Shown here one piece after another: positions 1 to 8,180 of a stretch of DNA of 64,000 nucleotides; position 1 is the stretch's first letter; each line of letters starts with the position of its first letter. The stretch spans positions 186,001-250,000 of the forward strand of contig JADKDL010000001.1 in assembly GCA_016714605.1 (NCBI GenBank), given 5' to 3'. The position numbers and the translations under genes were made by a program. The notes below the pieces were generated by a model, which saw only the letters and a program-made list of their open reading frames with translations, searched no databases and had not been told where the DNA came from. Origin of the DNA: Bacteroidales bacterium (lineage in GTDB: Bacteria; Bacteroidota; Bacteroidia; Bacteroidales; UBA1715).

Positions 1-1
1 C

Positions 2-103
2 TATAAAGCAAAGAAATTGCGAGTTTTACCAGATGCTCATGACATTTTTAGTTTAGTAGGTTTTATATATTTGCCATTACCAAAAATTATTTGTAAGTTG
101 TAA
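2..103 (+). CDS. 3' end of an unidentified CDS (cut by window edge)
   Basis: An open frame runs from base 2 to a TAA ending at 103 and gives 33 residues, ending in a hydrophobic stretch (FSLVGFIYLPLPKIICKL). The next gene starts 18 nt later on the same strand. Too little is visible to name a family. It could be the end of an enzyme or a membrane-associated protein. The reading is supported only by the open frame and the tight spacing to the next gene. Confidence 0.4.
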   Translation, partial: YKAKKLRVLPDAHDIFSLVGFIYLPLPKIICKL

Positions 104-121
104 ATTATTTATATTTTTTCA

Positions 122-898
122 ATGAAGTTATTAGCAGCAATTTTTTTTACACTTATAGTTTCAGTCTCTTTTGGTGAACCATATATTGCAATACAAAGAA
201 TATGGATAAAAGATAGTGTTGAATTTTTCGGAATACACGGCTTTATTGTAAATGTAAAAATTAGCAGAAAGCAATTTGTCGATATTCAAGATGCTTATGT
301 GTATTTTAAGTTGCGAAAGAAAAACAACGATGTTATTGTTGAAAAACGCTCTTCAATACATTCCGATACCGTTTCGGTCTTTTTTCCTTATTACATGACA
401 AAGTTAGATTCCGGATATCAAGAAGTAAAAGTAATTTTAGATCCGCGCTACCGCGTTAAGAATGTAACAGAAGAAAAACCTCTTACCTACACCGGTCGCA
501 TTGATTTTATGTTTACTTTCATGCAACCCAAAATTTATAAAATTCAACTTAAAATAGATGCACTTAAAGTATTGCAAGTTAGAGATTTTGAGAATATAAG
601 TAAACCCGATTTGCAGTACAAAATTTATTATTCAGCAAAAAAACATAAAGGATATTTCATGTATGAATCAAACATAATTTCTGATTCTATTGAAGCCGGA
701 TGGGATGCCTATTCAAGTACCTTATCTATTACCGAAAATGACATTTTTAGTGTCTATGTGGAAGACAAAGATTTTGATAATGAGATTTCTAAATACATTT
801 TTACCTGTAAGTCGTTCCTGCTCAACCACGAGCAGCTTTCACTGTTGCAGAACGATGAAATTAGTCATATAAAATTCAGTTATAGACTTATTAATTGA
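122..898 (+). CDS. Conserved-looking exported protein, function unknown
   Basis: 258 residues. An N-terminal signal peptide (MKLLAAIFFTLIVSVSFG) suggests export across the inner membrane. The mature part alternates short beta-strand-like segments with charged turns, and I see no catalytic motif, no lipobox and no C-terminal sorting domain. It follows the truncated upstream frame by 18 nt, so the two may be co-transcribed. Beta-rich exported proteins of this size near housekeeping genes are common in Bacteroidota, but I do not recognise the family and propose no function. Confidence 0.75.
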   Translation: MKLLAAIFFTLIVSVSFGEPYIAIQRIWIKDSVEFFGIHGFIVNVKISRKQFVDIQDAYVYFKLRKKNNDVIVEKRSSIHSDTVSVFFPYYMTKLDSGYQEVKVILDPRYRVKNVTEEKPLTYTGRIDFMFTFMQPKIYKIQLKIDALKVLQVRDFENISKPDLQYKIYYSAKKHKGYFMYESNIISDSIEAGWDAYSSTLSITENDIFSVYVEDKDFDNEISKYIFTCKSFLLNHEQLSLLQNDEISHIKFSYRLIN

Positions 899-974
899 AA
901 CATGATATATGGTGGTAAAGATTAGTCTCTCAATTTCTTAAAATAAATTTTACCATATTTAAGAAATTTAAAAT

Positions 975-1005
975 TTGAAATAATACGATATTTATATTAA
1001 TTTTG
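975..1005 (+). promoter_or_regulatory. Bacteroidota-type promoter upstream of purB
   Basis: TTG at 975-977, a 20-nt spacer, then TAATTTTG at 998-1005. This fits the Bacteroidota housekeeping sigma consensus (-33 TTTG/TTG, -7 TAnnTTTG, spacer about 19-21). Transcription would start near 1011, leaving a leader of nearly 190 nt before purB. Confidence 0.65.
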
Positions 1006-1024
1006 CATGTTAAAAAATTAAGAG

Positions 1025-1057
1025 AAGGTTGAAATCAACGATTTCAATCTTTTGTTT
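1025..1057 (+). terminator. Terminator-like hairpin in the purB leader
   Basis: Arms 1025-1036 and 1040-1051 form a 12-bp stem with one G-U pair and a 3-nt loop, followed by TTGTTTT. It lies just downstream of the predicted purB start site, so it may be an attenuator or the end of a very short RNA rather than the terminator of the upstream gene. Confidence 0.5.
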
Positions 1058-1095
1058 TAAAATATTATCGTTTTTAAATTATTTATAGAAATAAA

Positions 1096-1165
1096 CAGAT
1101 GAACCATTCATGAAAGTAGAAACTCCCAAACTTAGAGAAAAACTTATTCATGAATGCTCCATCTG
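1096..1165 (+). promoter_or_regulatory. Structured 5' leader of purB (long imperfect hairpin)
   Basis: Arms 1096-1114 and 1147-1165 are reverse complements at 17 of 19 positions, separated by 32 nt. Inside, AAGT (1113-1116) can pair with ACTT (1142-1145) and CTC with GAG, so a nested rod is possible. It ends 32 nt before the purB ATG, and an A-rich stretch follows. No known riboswitch core was recognised. Confidence 0.5.
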
Positions 1166-1197
1166 ACCATTAAAAAAAAACAATTAAAAAGAAACAA

Positions 1198-2541
1198 ATG
1201 AACTTAAATGCGTTAACCGCAATATCTCCGGTAGATGGCAGATATAGAAGTAAAACAGAAAATCTTGATGCCTATTTTTCTGAATATGCACTTATAAAAT
1301 ACAGAGTTTTGGTTGAAGTTGAGTATTTTATTGCACTTTGCAATTATAAAATACCTCAGTTAGCTTCGGTCGATAAAACAATTTTCAAATCGCTTAAAGA
1401 AATTTATCAAAATTTTTCACTTGAAGATGCTCAACGTATCAAAGATATTGAATCTATTACAAATCACGATGTTAAGGCAGTAGAGTATTTCCTGAAAGAA
1501 CAGTTTGATAAGCTTAATTTGTCAGAATATAAAGAGTTTATCCATTTCGGACTTACTTCGCAAGATATAAATAATACTGCAACTCCGTATTCGCTGAAAT
1601 TAGCATGCGATGAATTTATTCTACCTCTTTTACAAGGACTTATAGACAAACTTCTGGTTGTATCAGAAACATGGAAAGACATACCAATGTTGGCACATAC
1701 TCACGGTCAGCCGGCTTCTCCTACCCGACTTGGCAAAGAGATATATGTTTTTGTTGAGCGACTTTCTATTCAACTGGGGCAATTAAAATTTATTCCCTTT
1801 TCTGCCAAGTTTGGTGGTGCTACCGGAAATTTCAATGCTCACAAAGTAGCATATCCGGAATTGAATTGGATTGAGTTTGCAAATACATTCGTAAACTCGG
1901 TTTTGGGTTTAGATCGTTCGCAAACTACTACTCAAATTGAGCATTATGATAATTTGGCCGCTTTATTTGATTCTTTTAAACGCATAAACACCATTTTACT
2001 TGATTTTTCTAGAGATACTTGGACCTATATTTCAATGAATTATTTCAAGCAAAAAATCAAGAAAAACGAAGTAGGTTCGTCGGCTATGCCTCATAAGGTG
2101 AACCCTATAGATTTTGAAAATGCCGAAGGAAATTTAGGAATGGCAAATGCACTTTTTGAACATTTATCGGCTAAGTTGCCTATTTCCAGATTGCAACGAG
2201 ACTTAACCGATTCTACCGTTCTTAGAAACATTGGAGTTCCATTGGCTCATACGGTAATTGCAATTTTGTCTCTGCAAAAAGGAATTGATAAACTTATTGT
2301 AAACGAAGCTGCTCTCTCTGCCGATTTGGAAGCAAATTGGGCTGTGGTGGCAGAAGCTATTCAGACTATCTTAAGACGCGAAGGCTATCCGGAACCGTAT
2401 GAAGCACTCAAAAATTTAACCAGAACAGGTCAAGGTATTACTAATGAGTCTATTCTTCAATTCATTGATAGTTTGAATATAAATGATGCAGTAAAAAATG
2501 AATTAAAATCAATTACACCACATAATTATTTAGGTCTGTAG
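1198..2541 (+). CDS. purB: Adenylosuccinate lyase
   Basis: 447 residues, close to E. coli PurB (456). It catalyses two fumarate-releasing steps of purine synthesis: SAICAR to AICAR, and adenylosuccinate to AMP. Visible family marks are the N-terminal LTAISPVDGRY, the THGQPASPTRLGKE region carrying the catalytic His (about residue 162), and the mobile signature loop GSSAMPHKVNPIDFENAEGN (about 290-310). The flanking sequence of that loop matches the E. coli-type (long) PurB branch rather than the Bacillus type. The ATG at 1198 follows an A-rich stretch, usual for Bacteroidota starts. A promoter at 975-1005 and a structured leader precede it. Confidence 0.97.
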   Translation: MNLNALTAISPVDGRYRSKTENLDAYFSEYALIKYRVLVEVEYFIALCNYKIPQLASVDKTIFKSLKEIYQNFSLEDAQRIKDIESITNHDVKAVEYFLKEQFDKLNLSEYKEFIHFGLTSQDINNTATPYSLKLACDEFILPLLQGLIDKLLVVSETWKDIPMLAHTHGQPASPTRLGKEIYVFVERLSIQLGQLKFIPFSAKFGGATGNFNAHKVAYPELNWIEFANTFVNSVLGLDRSQTTTQIEHYDNLAALFDSFKRINTILLDFSRDTWTYISMNYFKQKIKKNEVGSSAMPHKVNPIDFENAEGNLGMANALFEHLSAKLPISRLQRDLTDSTVLRNIGVPLAHTVIAILSLQKGIDKLIVNEAALSADLEANWAVVAEAIQTILRREGYPEPYEALKNLTRTGQGITNESILQFIDSLNINDAVKNELKSITPHNYLGL

Positions 2542-2571
2542 TCGTTATTTGAAATGTTTCTGACTGTTTTT

Positions 2572-2585
2572 CTATTTGCAAATAG
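2572..2585. promoter_or_regulatory. Perfect 14-bp palindrome between purB and coaD
   Basis: CTATTTGCAAATAG reads the same on both strands. It lies 31 nt after purB and about 100 nt before the coaD start, so it could be a small operator. No regulator is implied by the sequence. Confidence 0.3.
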
Positions 2586-2686
2586 TATTACAAAAGAAAA
2601 ATGTCGTGGAAACAAACATTCAAATCAAGTGATTGATTATTATTACATTATGTGTTTTATCTATTATATATATTAATTATAAACAG

Positions 2687-3150
2687 ATGCAGAGAATCGC
2701 TGTTTTTCCCGGTAGTTTCGACCCTTTTACAATTGGACACAAGGCAATTGTAGAAAGTGCATTACCGCTTTTCGATAAAATTATTATTGCTATAGGTGTA
2801 AATTCATATAAATACAGTTTTTTGACAACCGAACAAAAACTTTTACATATAAAAACGGTTTTCCCTAACAATCCATCCATTGAGGTTGTTGATTATGACA
2901 CGCTTACTGTTGATTTATGCAAAAATTTAATGCAAAATTTATTCTCCGCGGATTGCGAAACACCTCCGATTTTCAGTACGAAAAATCTATTGCGCAAGTA
3001 AACAAAGAATTGTATCAAGATGTAGAAACAATTTTCATAGTACCACCTCCAAAATATGGTCATATTTCTTCTACGATTGTTAGAGAATTAATTAAAAATG
3101 GTGCCGATGTATCGTCTTTCATACCCGGAAAATTAAACTACAGTAAATGA
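2687..3150 (+). CDS. coaD: Phosphopantetheine adenylyltransferase, frameshifted in an A-tract
   Basis: CoaD adenylates 4'-phosphopantetheine to dephospho-CoA, the penultimate step of CoA synthesis. The N-terminal frame has the nucleotidyltransferase signature AVFPGSFDPFTIGHKAIV. The C-terminal half (LRGLRNTSDFQYE, then the ISSTIVRELI motif) continues in another frame. The two join at the A5 run 2921-2925: one extra A would give VDLCKKFNAKF and a 154-residue protein (E. coli 159). The ATG at 2687 was chosen because MQRIAVFPGS is the conserved start; a hydrophobic extension from 2633 is not typical. The stop overlaps the next gene by 4 nt (ATGA). CoaD is normally essential, so a real loss is unlikely. 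Confidence 0.9.
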
Positions 3151-4610
3151 GAATAATTTTCTTTATTTTGATGTTTTTTATTCTATCTGTTGGCATTACA
3201 ACTGCTAAACCGGTAAAAATTTTTGGGTTTGCTCCCGAATATAAAAATGCTACACTTACATTTCAAAAATATACCGACTATATCAGCCTTCAGAAACTTG
3301 ATATTGCAAAATTTGATATTGATAGTTTGGGCAATTTTTCCGTAGTTTTTGATACTGATAGAACCATTGAAATATTCGTATTATTAGGTATTTATAAAGC
3401 ATATATATTTGTTGAACCCGGAGGCAAATATGAGGTTGTTTTGCCACCTAGGCAAGATAAAACACTGGTACACGAACTCAATCTCTATTTTGAAGAAGAA
3501 GAAATAAGTATAGGTATAAAAAATGCCAATGAAAAGGAATTAAACTACCTGATATTCAACTTTAATAATGAATATGAACGGTTTGTTTCTGAAAGCTTCA
3601 ACTGGCTATATATTTTTAAAGACAAAAAAGTTGTAGATTCTTTAGAACATGCTCTAGATAGTGTTTTCTCTAATTCTAAAAATCAGTTTTTTCTTGATTA
3701 TAAATTTTATAAATATGCCATATTAAGACATTTTGTTTATGAAAGAGATAGAATGTTGGTTACCAATAAGTATCTGAAAGACAAACCGGTATTGCACGAT
3801 AATCCTGCTTATATGCACTTTTTAAATCAGGTTTGGAACAATTATATAGTTAGCGATTTTACCACCGATTTTGGAGCCAAATTGCATTCAAGTATTGTGT
3901 TGGGCAAGAGTCCTACTATGGTTTATGCTAATATGCAACAAAATATTGCCCTCAGAGACCCCAAGCTCAACGAACTTATACTTTTGAAATGCTTAAATGA
4001 TGCTTTTGCAAATCCATCAGATTTTCCTAGACCTGCACTTAAGCAAACCCTCGATTCTGTAGCTTTGCTTACTTTGGTAGAGCAACATAAAATAATGGCG
4101 AAAAATATAAAAATTGCCACTGAAACCCTGGAAGTAGGCGAAGCGGCTTTTAATTTTATTCTACCTTCTAAAGACAGTGTTTTAGTATCTTTAGATAAGT
4201 TTAAAGGAAAATTTGTGTATTTATGTTTCTGTAGGTCCGAAAGTTATACCTGTCAGCAAGATTACTTATTACTTAAATCAATAAAAGAATATTTTCCTAC
4301 AGAAATAGAAATTATTACCATTAGTACCGATCAAGATTACAATGTATTTAAAGAGTATTTGCAAAGAAATGAGCAGTTTGATTGGCTTTTTCTCTACGAT
4401 AAAGAAAAAAACCAATTAAAACACAATTTTAATATTAAAGCAATACCCAGCTATTTTTTAATCGACCCTCAGGGAAGGCTTGCTATACAACCCACATTGA
4501 GTCCCGAACAAGGCTTCATAAGGCAGTTTGCACAAATACTTGCTTGGAAAAAAAGGGTAGAAGATGCAGAAAAATTAAAAAATGAGGGAGAATATAATTT
4601 CAACAAATAG
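3147..4610 (+). CDS. TlpA/AhpC-TSA-like thioredoxin-fold exported protein
   Basis: 487 residues with a signal peptide (about 1-20). The first three quarters resemble the variable N-terminal domain (DUF4369-like) of Bacteroidota TlpA-family proteins. The last ~140 residues have a thioredoxin fold: FKGKFVYLCFCRSESYTCQQ where the redox site should be, the strand IEIITISTDQD, and the cis-proline AIPSYFLIDPQGRL. The usual CxxC is missing; cysteines occur as CFC and a later C, so disulfide exchange activity is doubtful. It overlaps coaD by 4 nt and is probably translationally coupled to it. Likely periplasmic or outer-membrane associated. Confidence 0.8.
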   Translation: MRIIFFILMFFILSVGITTAKPVKIFGFAPEYKNATLTFQKYTDYISLQKLDIAKFDIDSLGNFSVVFDTDRTIEIFVLLGIYKAYIFVEPGGKYEVVLPPRQDKTLVHELNLYFEEEEISIGIKNANEKELNYLIFNFNNEYERFVSESFNWLYIFKDKKVVDSLEHALDSVFSNSKNQFFLDYKFYKYAILRHFVYERDRMLVTNKYLKDKPVLHDNPAYMHFLNQVWNNYIVSDFTTDFGAKLHSSIVLGKSPTMVYANMQQNIALRDPKLNELILLKCLNDAFANPSDFPRPALKQTLDSVALLTLVEQHKIMAKNIKIATETLEVGEAAFNFILPSKDSVLVSLDKFKGKFVYLCFCRSESYTCQQDYLLLKSIKEYFPTEIEIITISTDQDYNVFKEYLQRNEQFDWLFLYDKEKNQLKHNFNIKAIPSYFLIDPQGRLAIQPTLSPEQGFIRQFAQILAWKKRVEDAEKLKNEGEYNFNK

Positions 4611-4691
4611 ATTATTATGACTTTTACCGAGTCAATAATACTTTTATATTTTTTGTAGAAAATAAGAATTTATAAAACACATAATTACATA

Positions 4692-5627
4692 ATGAATTAC
4701 ATAGATCATTTAAAAGAAGAGTGGCGTAAAAGCGGATTAGATCCTGAATTAATGTTAGAAACCATGAAAATGCAATGGAAAGCAGCAGGAATGGATCCTG
4801 ATATGATGCTTCAGCAGTTGTCTAATATGCCATTTAATCAAGAAATGATGCAACAAATTTCTGATGAGGCTATTGAAGAGCTTGAAGATGATAGTGACGA
4901 AGATGTAGAAAATCCATTTACTGCTTGGGAAGATGATAATCTGAAATATAGCAGCTCAAACGGTGCCGATATAGATTTGCTTAAAGCAATTAGTTGTGGT
5001 GCGTTGTTGTCTGTAATCAATGAATCTACCCTTAACACATTAAGATCTGGACATACGCTTGATGATGTGAAATACATCCTTACCGAATTTTGGAGTATAA
5101 ATGATGCTTCATCGCTCAAAGAAACCATTAATTGGTTGTTACACTTTGGTCATCGGTCAGGCTTCAATTTAGTAACTCGTTGTTTGGCAGCATATCAGCC
5201 CGACCAATGGGAAGCTCACAGTTTAGAAATACTTCAAAATATTGAAGATAGTAGCAACGCTGATGCCGATTATACCGATAATTTCGAAAATGCTTTGGAG
5301 ATAATTCCTTATGTAAAACAATTTTTAGATATTGATTTAACCAAATTTCAATCTACAATTGCTTGGGATTATTGCAGGGCTATACACCTGTATCGTTGGG
5401 GACTTGATGCCGGATTTTGCTCTGAAAATGAAGCAAGTACCGAAATAAAGCGTATAGCTGCCGAACTTTATAAAAAATGTGGCTCTTGGGAGCAACTTTC
5501 TGTTTCTTATATTTTAGGTCATTTGCTTTGGTCTGGCAATGTAAGTGAGGTAAATGATGTTTTACATGCTCATTACCTGCTCACTACCGACTCTAAAAGT
5601 CCTTGGCAACTTATAGATTGGAAGTAA
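4692..5627 (+). CDS. DUF1266-domain protein
   Basis: 311 residues, no signal peptide, so cytosolic. The first ~45 residues are Met/Gln-rich repeats (GLDPELML, GMDPDMML), followed by an acidic linker. The C-terminal ~200 residues match the DUF1266 pattern: a GxxxxDV-like helical segment, then AWDYCRAIHLYRWGLDAGFC with the conserved aromatic/Arg motif, and SWEQLSVSYILGHLLWSG. The biochemical role of DUF1266 is unknown to me. The gene is separated by 81 nt from the TlpA-like gene and converges with the NUDIX gene across a large inverted repeat. Confidence 0.8.
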   Translation: MNYIDHLKEEWRKSGLDPELMLETMKMQWKAAGMDPDMMLQQLSNMPFNQEMMQQISDEAIEELEDDSDEDVENPFTAWEDDNLKYSSSNGADIDLLKAISCGALLSVINESTLNTLRSGHTLDDVKYILTEFWSINDASSLKETINWLLHFGHRSGFNLVTRCLAAYQPDQWEAHSLEILQNIEDSSNADADYTDNFENALEIIPYVKQFLDIDLTKFQSTIAWDYCRAIHLYRWGLDAGFCSENEASTEIKRIAAELYKKCGSWEQLSVSYILGHLLWSGNVSEVNDVLHAHYLLTTDSKSPWQLIDWK

Positions 5628-5653
5628 AAAATATTGTTGATTATTAAGAATCA

Positions 5654-5733
5654 CCGTTTCAAAGTTTGCAATTTTTGAAAAGCCAAAGGTTACTTATTGT
5701 AAACGCAGACTTTTCAAAAATTGCATAAAACGG
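5654..5733. terminator. Long inverted repeat between convergent genes
   Basis: Perfect 16-bp arms at 5667-5682 and 5710-5725, with an outer 6-bp stem (CCGTTT 5654-5659 / AAACGG 5728-5733) across an internal bulge. A second small hairpin (GTGCAT/ATGCAC) follows at 5739-5757. It sits between converging genes and probably stops transcription from both sides, although no long T-run follows. Confidence 0.5.
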
Positions 5734-5766
5734 AAATAGTGCATTTTCAAGATGCACACAAATTCT

Positions 5767-6375
5767 CTAAAACCCTACCATTTCAAATACATCAATTATA
5801 GAAGGGTAGGTATTTTTAAATACAATAGATTTCAACGAAGCATCCATCCATTTTACTTCAACAATATCTTCTTCTATTTGCGGTTGCAGTTTCGAAATAT
5901 CTCTTGATACATATTTCATTTCATACCAATAGGTTTGTTTCAGTATGTGTTTGCCTTTTATCCAGTAACTGTGATAGGTAGAACCCAATTCTTTTCTTAT
6001 CAACAGTTTATCTAGTCCGGTTTCTTCTTCAACTTCTCTCAATGCAGCATCCTCGGGCGTTTCGCCTTTATCTATCTTACCTTTAGGTAAATCCCATTTA
6101 CCTCTTCTAAACATGATTAAAACATTGTCATCAAAATTTCTTACAAAACCTCCTGCCGCAGGAATTTGTTCAAAACATTCCTTTACCGCCGCAATCAGCT
6201 CAAGCTTGTCAGCATAAACTATTTCAATTGATTCCATCTTGTGCAAATCGCTATCAAAATCTAATATGAGCTGTTTGAGTTGAGCAAGTGAATCAAGTTT
6301 ATAAATATTTTCCGATTTATTAGTATTTTTGTCGCTCAGAAAAAGAATACGATTATCAAAATAAATTTTATCCAT
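5767..6375 (-). CDS. NUDIX hydrolase
   Basis: 202 residues from the internal ATG at 6375; an upstream ATG at 6384 would overlap the pyrE start codon. A complete Nudix box is present at about residues 94-117: G-x5-E-x7-RE-V-x-EE-x-G-L, read as GKIDKGETPEDAALREV followed by EEETGL. Such enzymes cleave nucleoside diphosphates linked to another moiety, using Mg2+ held by the box glutamates; the actual substrate cannot be read. The N-terminal ~60 residues form a separate small domain. Divergent from pyrE with 7 nt between the start codons, an arrangement I believe recurs in Bacteroidota. C-terminal part converges with the DUF1266 gene. Confidence 0.9.
   Translation of the reverse strand: MDKIYFDNRILFLSDKNTNKSENIYKLDSLAQLKQLILDFDSDLHKMESIEIVYADKLELIAAVKECFEQIPAAGGFVRNFDDNVLIMFRRGKWDLPKGKIDKGETPEDAALREVEEETGLDKLLIRKELGSTYHSYWIKGKHILKQTYWYEMKYVSRDISKLQPQIEEDIVEVKWMDASLKSIVFKNTYPSIIDVFEMVGF
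6324..6331 (+). promoter_or_regulatory. Candidate -7 element for pyrE inside the NUDIX gene
   Basis: TATTTTTG fits TAnnTTTG and lies 51 nt before the pyrE ATG, giving a leader of about 45 nt. No convincing TTG is found 19-21 nt upstream, so the call is tentative. Confidence 0.35.
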
Positions 6376-6382
6376 ACCAATC

Positions 6383-7012
6383 ATGACTAATAGTAAAACA
6401 ATAGCAAATTATTTGCTGCAAATTAAAGCAATTAAATTAGACCCTGCAAATCCTTTTACATGGGCTAGCGGATGGAAATCTCCGATATATTGCGATAATA
6501 GAAAAATTCTGTCATTTCCGCAAATTCGCACACAGGTAAGAGATGCATTTGCTCAGGCAATTAAAGAAAAATATCCACAAGCCGAACTTATTGCCGGAGT
6601 TGCTACCGGTGCCATAGCACACGGAGCTCTTGTTGCCGATATACTTGGTTTGCCATTTATTTATGTACGTTCATCGGCCAAAGAACATGGCTTGACTAAT
6701 CTTATAGAGGGACATTATGAAACGGGAAGCAAAGTAGTGGTTATAGAAGACCTTATTTCTACAGGTGGAAGCAGTTTAAAAGCAGTAAATGCACTGAGAG
6801 ATGCACAATGCGATGTTTTAGGAATGGTTGCCATATTTACCTATGAATTTGAAAATGCTATTAGAAATTTTCAGCAAGCAAATTGCCAACTTACCACACT
6901 AAGTAATTATTCTGCATTAATAGAACAAGCCTTAACCGAGAAGTTCATAGATGAAGCTCAATTACAATCACTTAAACAGTGGCGAATAGCCCCCGATGTT
7001 TGGGGAATATAG
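6383..7012 (+). CDS. pyrE: Orotate phosphoribosyltransferase
   Basis: 209 residues (E. coli PyrE 213). It makes orotidine 5'-phosphate from orotate and PRPP in pyrimidine synthesis. The PRPP-binding loop VVVIEDLISTGGSS sits near residues 117-130. The start region YLLQIKAIKLDPANPFTW and the GWKSPIYCDNRK segment are typical of the Bacteroidota form, which supports the start at 6383 even though it leaves only 7 nt to the divergent NUDIX start. No other pyrimidine gene is adjacent. Confidence 0.96.
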   Translation: MTNSKTIANYLLQIKAIKLDPANPFTWASGWKSPIYCDNRKILSFPQIRTQVRDAFAQAIKEKYPQAELIAGVATGAIAHGALVADILGLPFIYVRSSAKEHGLTNLIEGHYETGSKVVVIEDLISTGGSSLKAVNALRDAQCDVLGMVAIFTYEFENAIRNFQQANCQLTTLSNYSALIEQALTEKFIDEAQLQSLKQWRIAPDVWGI

Positions 7013-7320
7013 AATTTTGTAGAGACGCACAGATGTGCGTCTTAATAATGTCTGAATTAGGATTTATAGGATTAAATGATTAGCAGGATTTTAAAAGTAG
7101 TGCTCAATATCATGTTGGTTACAGGCGAAGCGACCTTACTTCGTCGCAGCTCTCAAGACCGCTGATCTGTATTTAATATTCTAGTTTTCATATGATAATA
7201 CTGTTTTAAATCACCAAAATATAATTTATAATAGTATATTTTTCTTGAATATATATTTTTTTTTATTACTAATATTATGGCAAGAAATCTAAGATTAAAT
7301 AAATTAAACCAGCTAAAACT
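7013..7320. repeat. Intergenic repeats: palindrome, 45-bp motif, and family D copy 1
   Basis: Three pieces are seen. A perfect hairpin at 7023-7042 (AGACGCACA / TGTGCGTCT) lies just after pyrE and may end its transcript. At 7048-7092 is a GTCTGAA..GGATTTATAGGATT motif also found at 33393-33437. At 7123-7170 is family D (AGGCGAAGCG..CTTCGTCGCAGCT), whose second copy is at 33336-33383. The order of the two motifs is reversed between the two loci. The rest of the gap is plain AT-rich sequence. Confidence 0.7.
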
Positions 7321-8049
7321 ATGAAAACAAAATTATTTAAACTTTCTATTGCCGGTATATTAGGCATATCGCTTCTTTTCACATCATGTAAAAAAGAAGA
7401 AAAACTAGATGTTTCAAGTATCAAGAAACCTTCAAATACAGCAACAAAGACTGTTAGTGTACCTACTTCATTATCGAGTTCTTCTAATACTAATGCGCAA
7501 GCATGCGCATCGTATATTACAATGTTTAATGCAATAGGTTCATATTCTTCTGTTTTTAATATCCCCGAAACAGCCGAAGTATGTAATGATGATTTATCGA
7601 CCTTTAAATCGGGTGAAGAGTCAGAAGTTTATACCTGGTCTGATGGAGTAAATACTGTTTATTATGTTGTTACAGATGAGACTGATAAATATACTTGGAC
7701 AATCTACTATTCTGGTAATGGATATACAAAAGCCAAATTCCTATATGCAGAAGAAATGAAAGATGCAAGTAAAGGATATTTAGAAATATTTGATTACACG
7801 AGCAGTAGTACTACTTCTTTAGGAAAATGGTCTTGGGAACCTACTTCAAAAGGTATTTTATATACCTATGAATTATTATACTTGGGCTATAATATGAAAA
7901 TTACTTTAAATGCCAACACCGATAATACAGGAGATTTGTCTTATTATTATTCAGGTGCTTTATACGCATACTATACTTGGAATGCTGATGGAACAGGAAC
8001 TTATGCTACCTATAGTGATGGAGTGGTTGAATATTCAGGAAGTTGGTAA
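7321..8049 (+). CDS. Lipoprotein, function unknown
   Basis: 242 residues. A signal peptide ends in the lipobox LLFTSC with Cys at residue 22, followed by a charged KKEEK stretch, so it is a lipid-anchored envelope protein. After a Ser/Thr/Asn-rich linker (about 30-60), the rest is dominated by Tyr, Thr, Ser, Trp and Gly in short strands (WSDGVNTVYYVVTDET, WTIYYSGNGYTKAKF), suggesting a beta-rich surface fold of repeated hairpins. No enzyme motif and no T9SS domain. It stands alone between a repeat-rich gap and a strong terminator. Confidence 0.85.
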   Translation: MKTKLFKLSIAGILGISLLFTSCKKEEKLDVSSIKKPSNTATKTVSVPTSLSSSSNTNAQACASYITMFNAIGSYSSVFNIPETAEVCNDDLSTFKSGEESEVYTWSDGVNTVYYVVTDETDKYTWTIYYSGNGYTKAKFLYAEEMKDASKGYLEIFDYTSSSTTSLGKWSWEPTSKGILYTYELLYLGYNMKITLNANTDNTGDLSYYYSGALYAYYTWNADGTGTYATYSDGVVEYSGSW

Positions 8050-8070
8050 TTGAAAAAAAATACTAAAATA

Positions 8071-8106
8071 AAAAGCCTCGGAAAATATTCTGAGGCTTTT
8101 TTATTT
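8071..8106 (+). terminator. Rho-independent terminator after the lipoprotein gene
   Basis: Stem AAAAGCCTC (8071-8079) / GAGGCTTTT (8092-8100) with a 12-nt loop, followed by TTATTTTT. It starts 21 nt after the stop codon. Confidence 0.85.
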
Positions 8107-8180
8107 TTAAAACTTTGATTGATATTCAATGTTTTAAACCCAAATTTGCAGAATAGCATTCGAACAATGACTTACGGAAG

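Noticed and set aside
2633..2686. 18-codon extension of coaD with a hydrophobic start
   Set aside because: CoaD is a cytosolic hexamer that starts close to the AVFPGSFDP motif; the extension reads through AT-rich non-coding DNA.
2921..2925. Programmed -1 frameshift in coaD
   Set aside because: The site reads C AAA AAT, which is not a canonical X XXY YYZ slippery heptamer, and no downstream stimulatory hairpin or pseudoknot was seen; a missing A is simpler.
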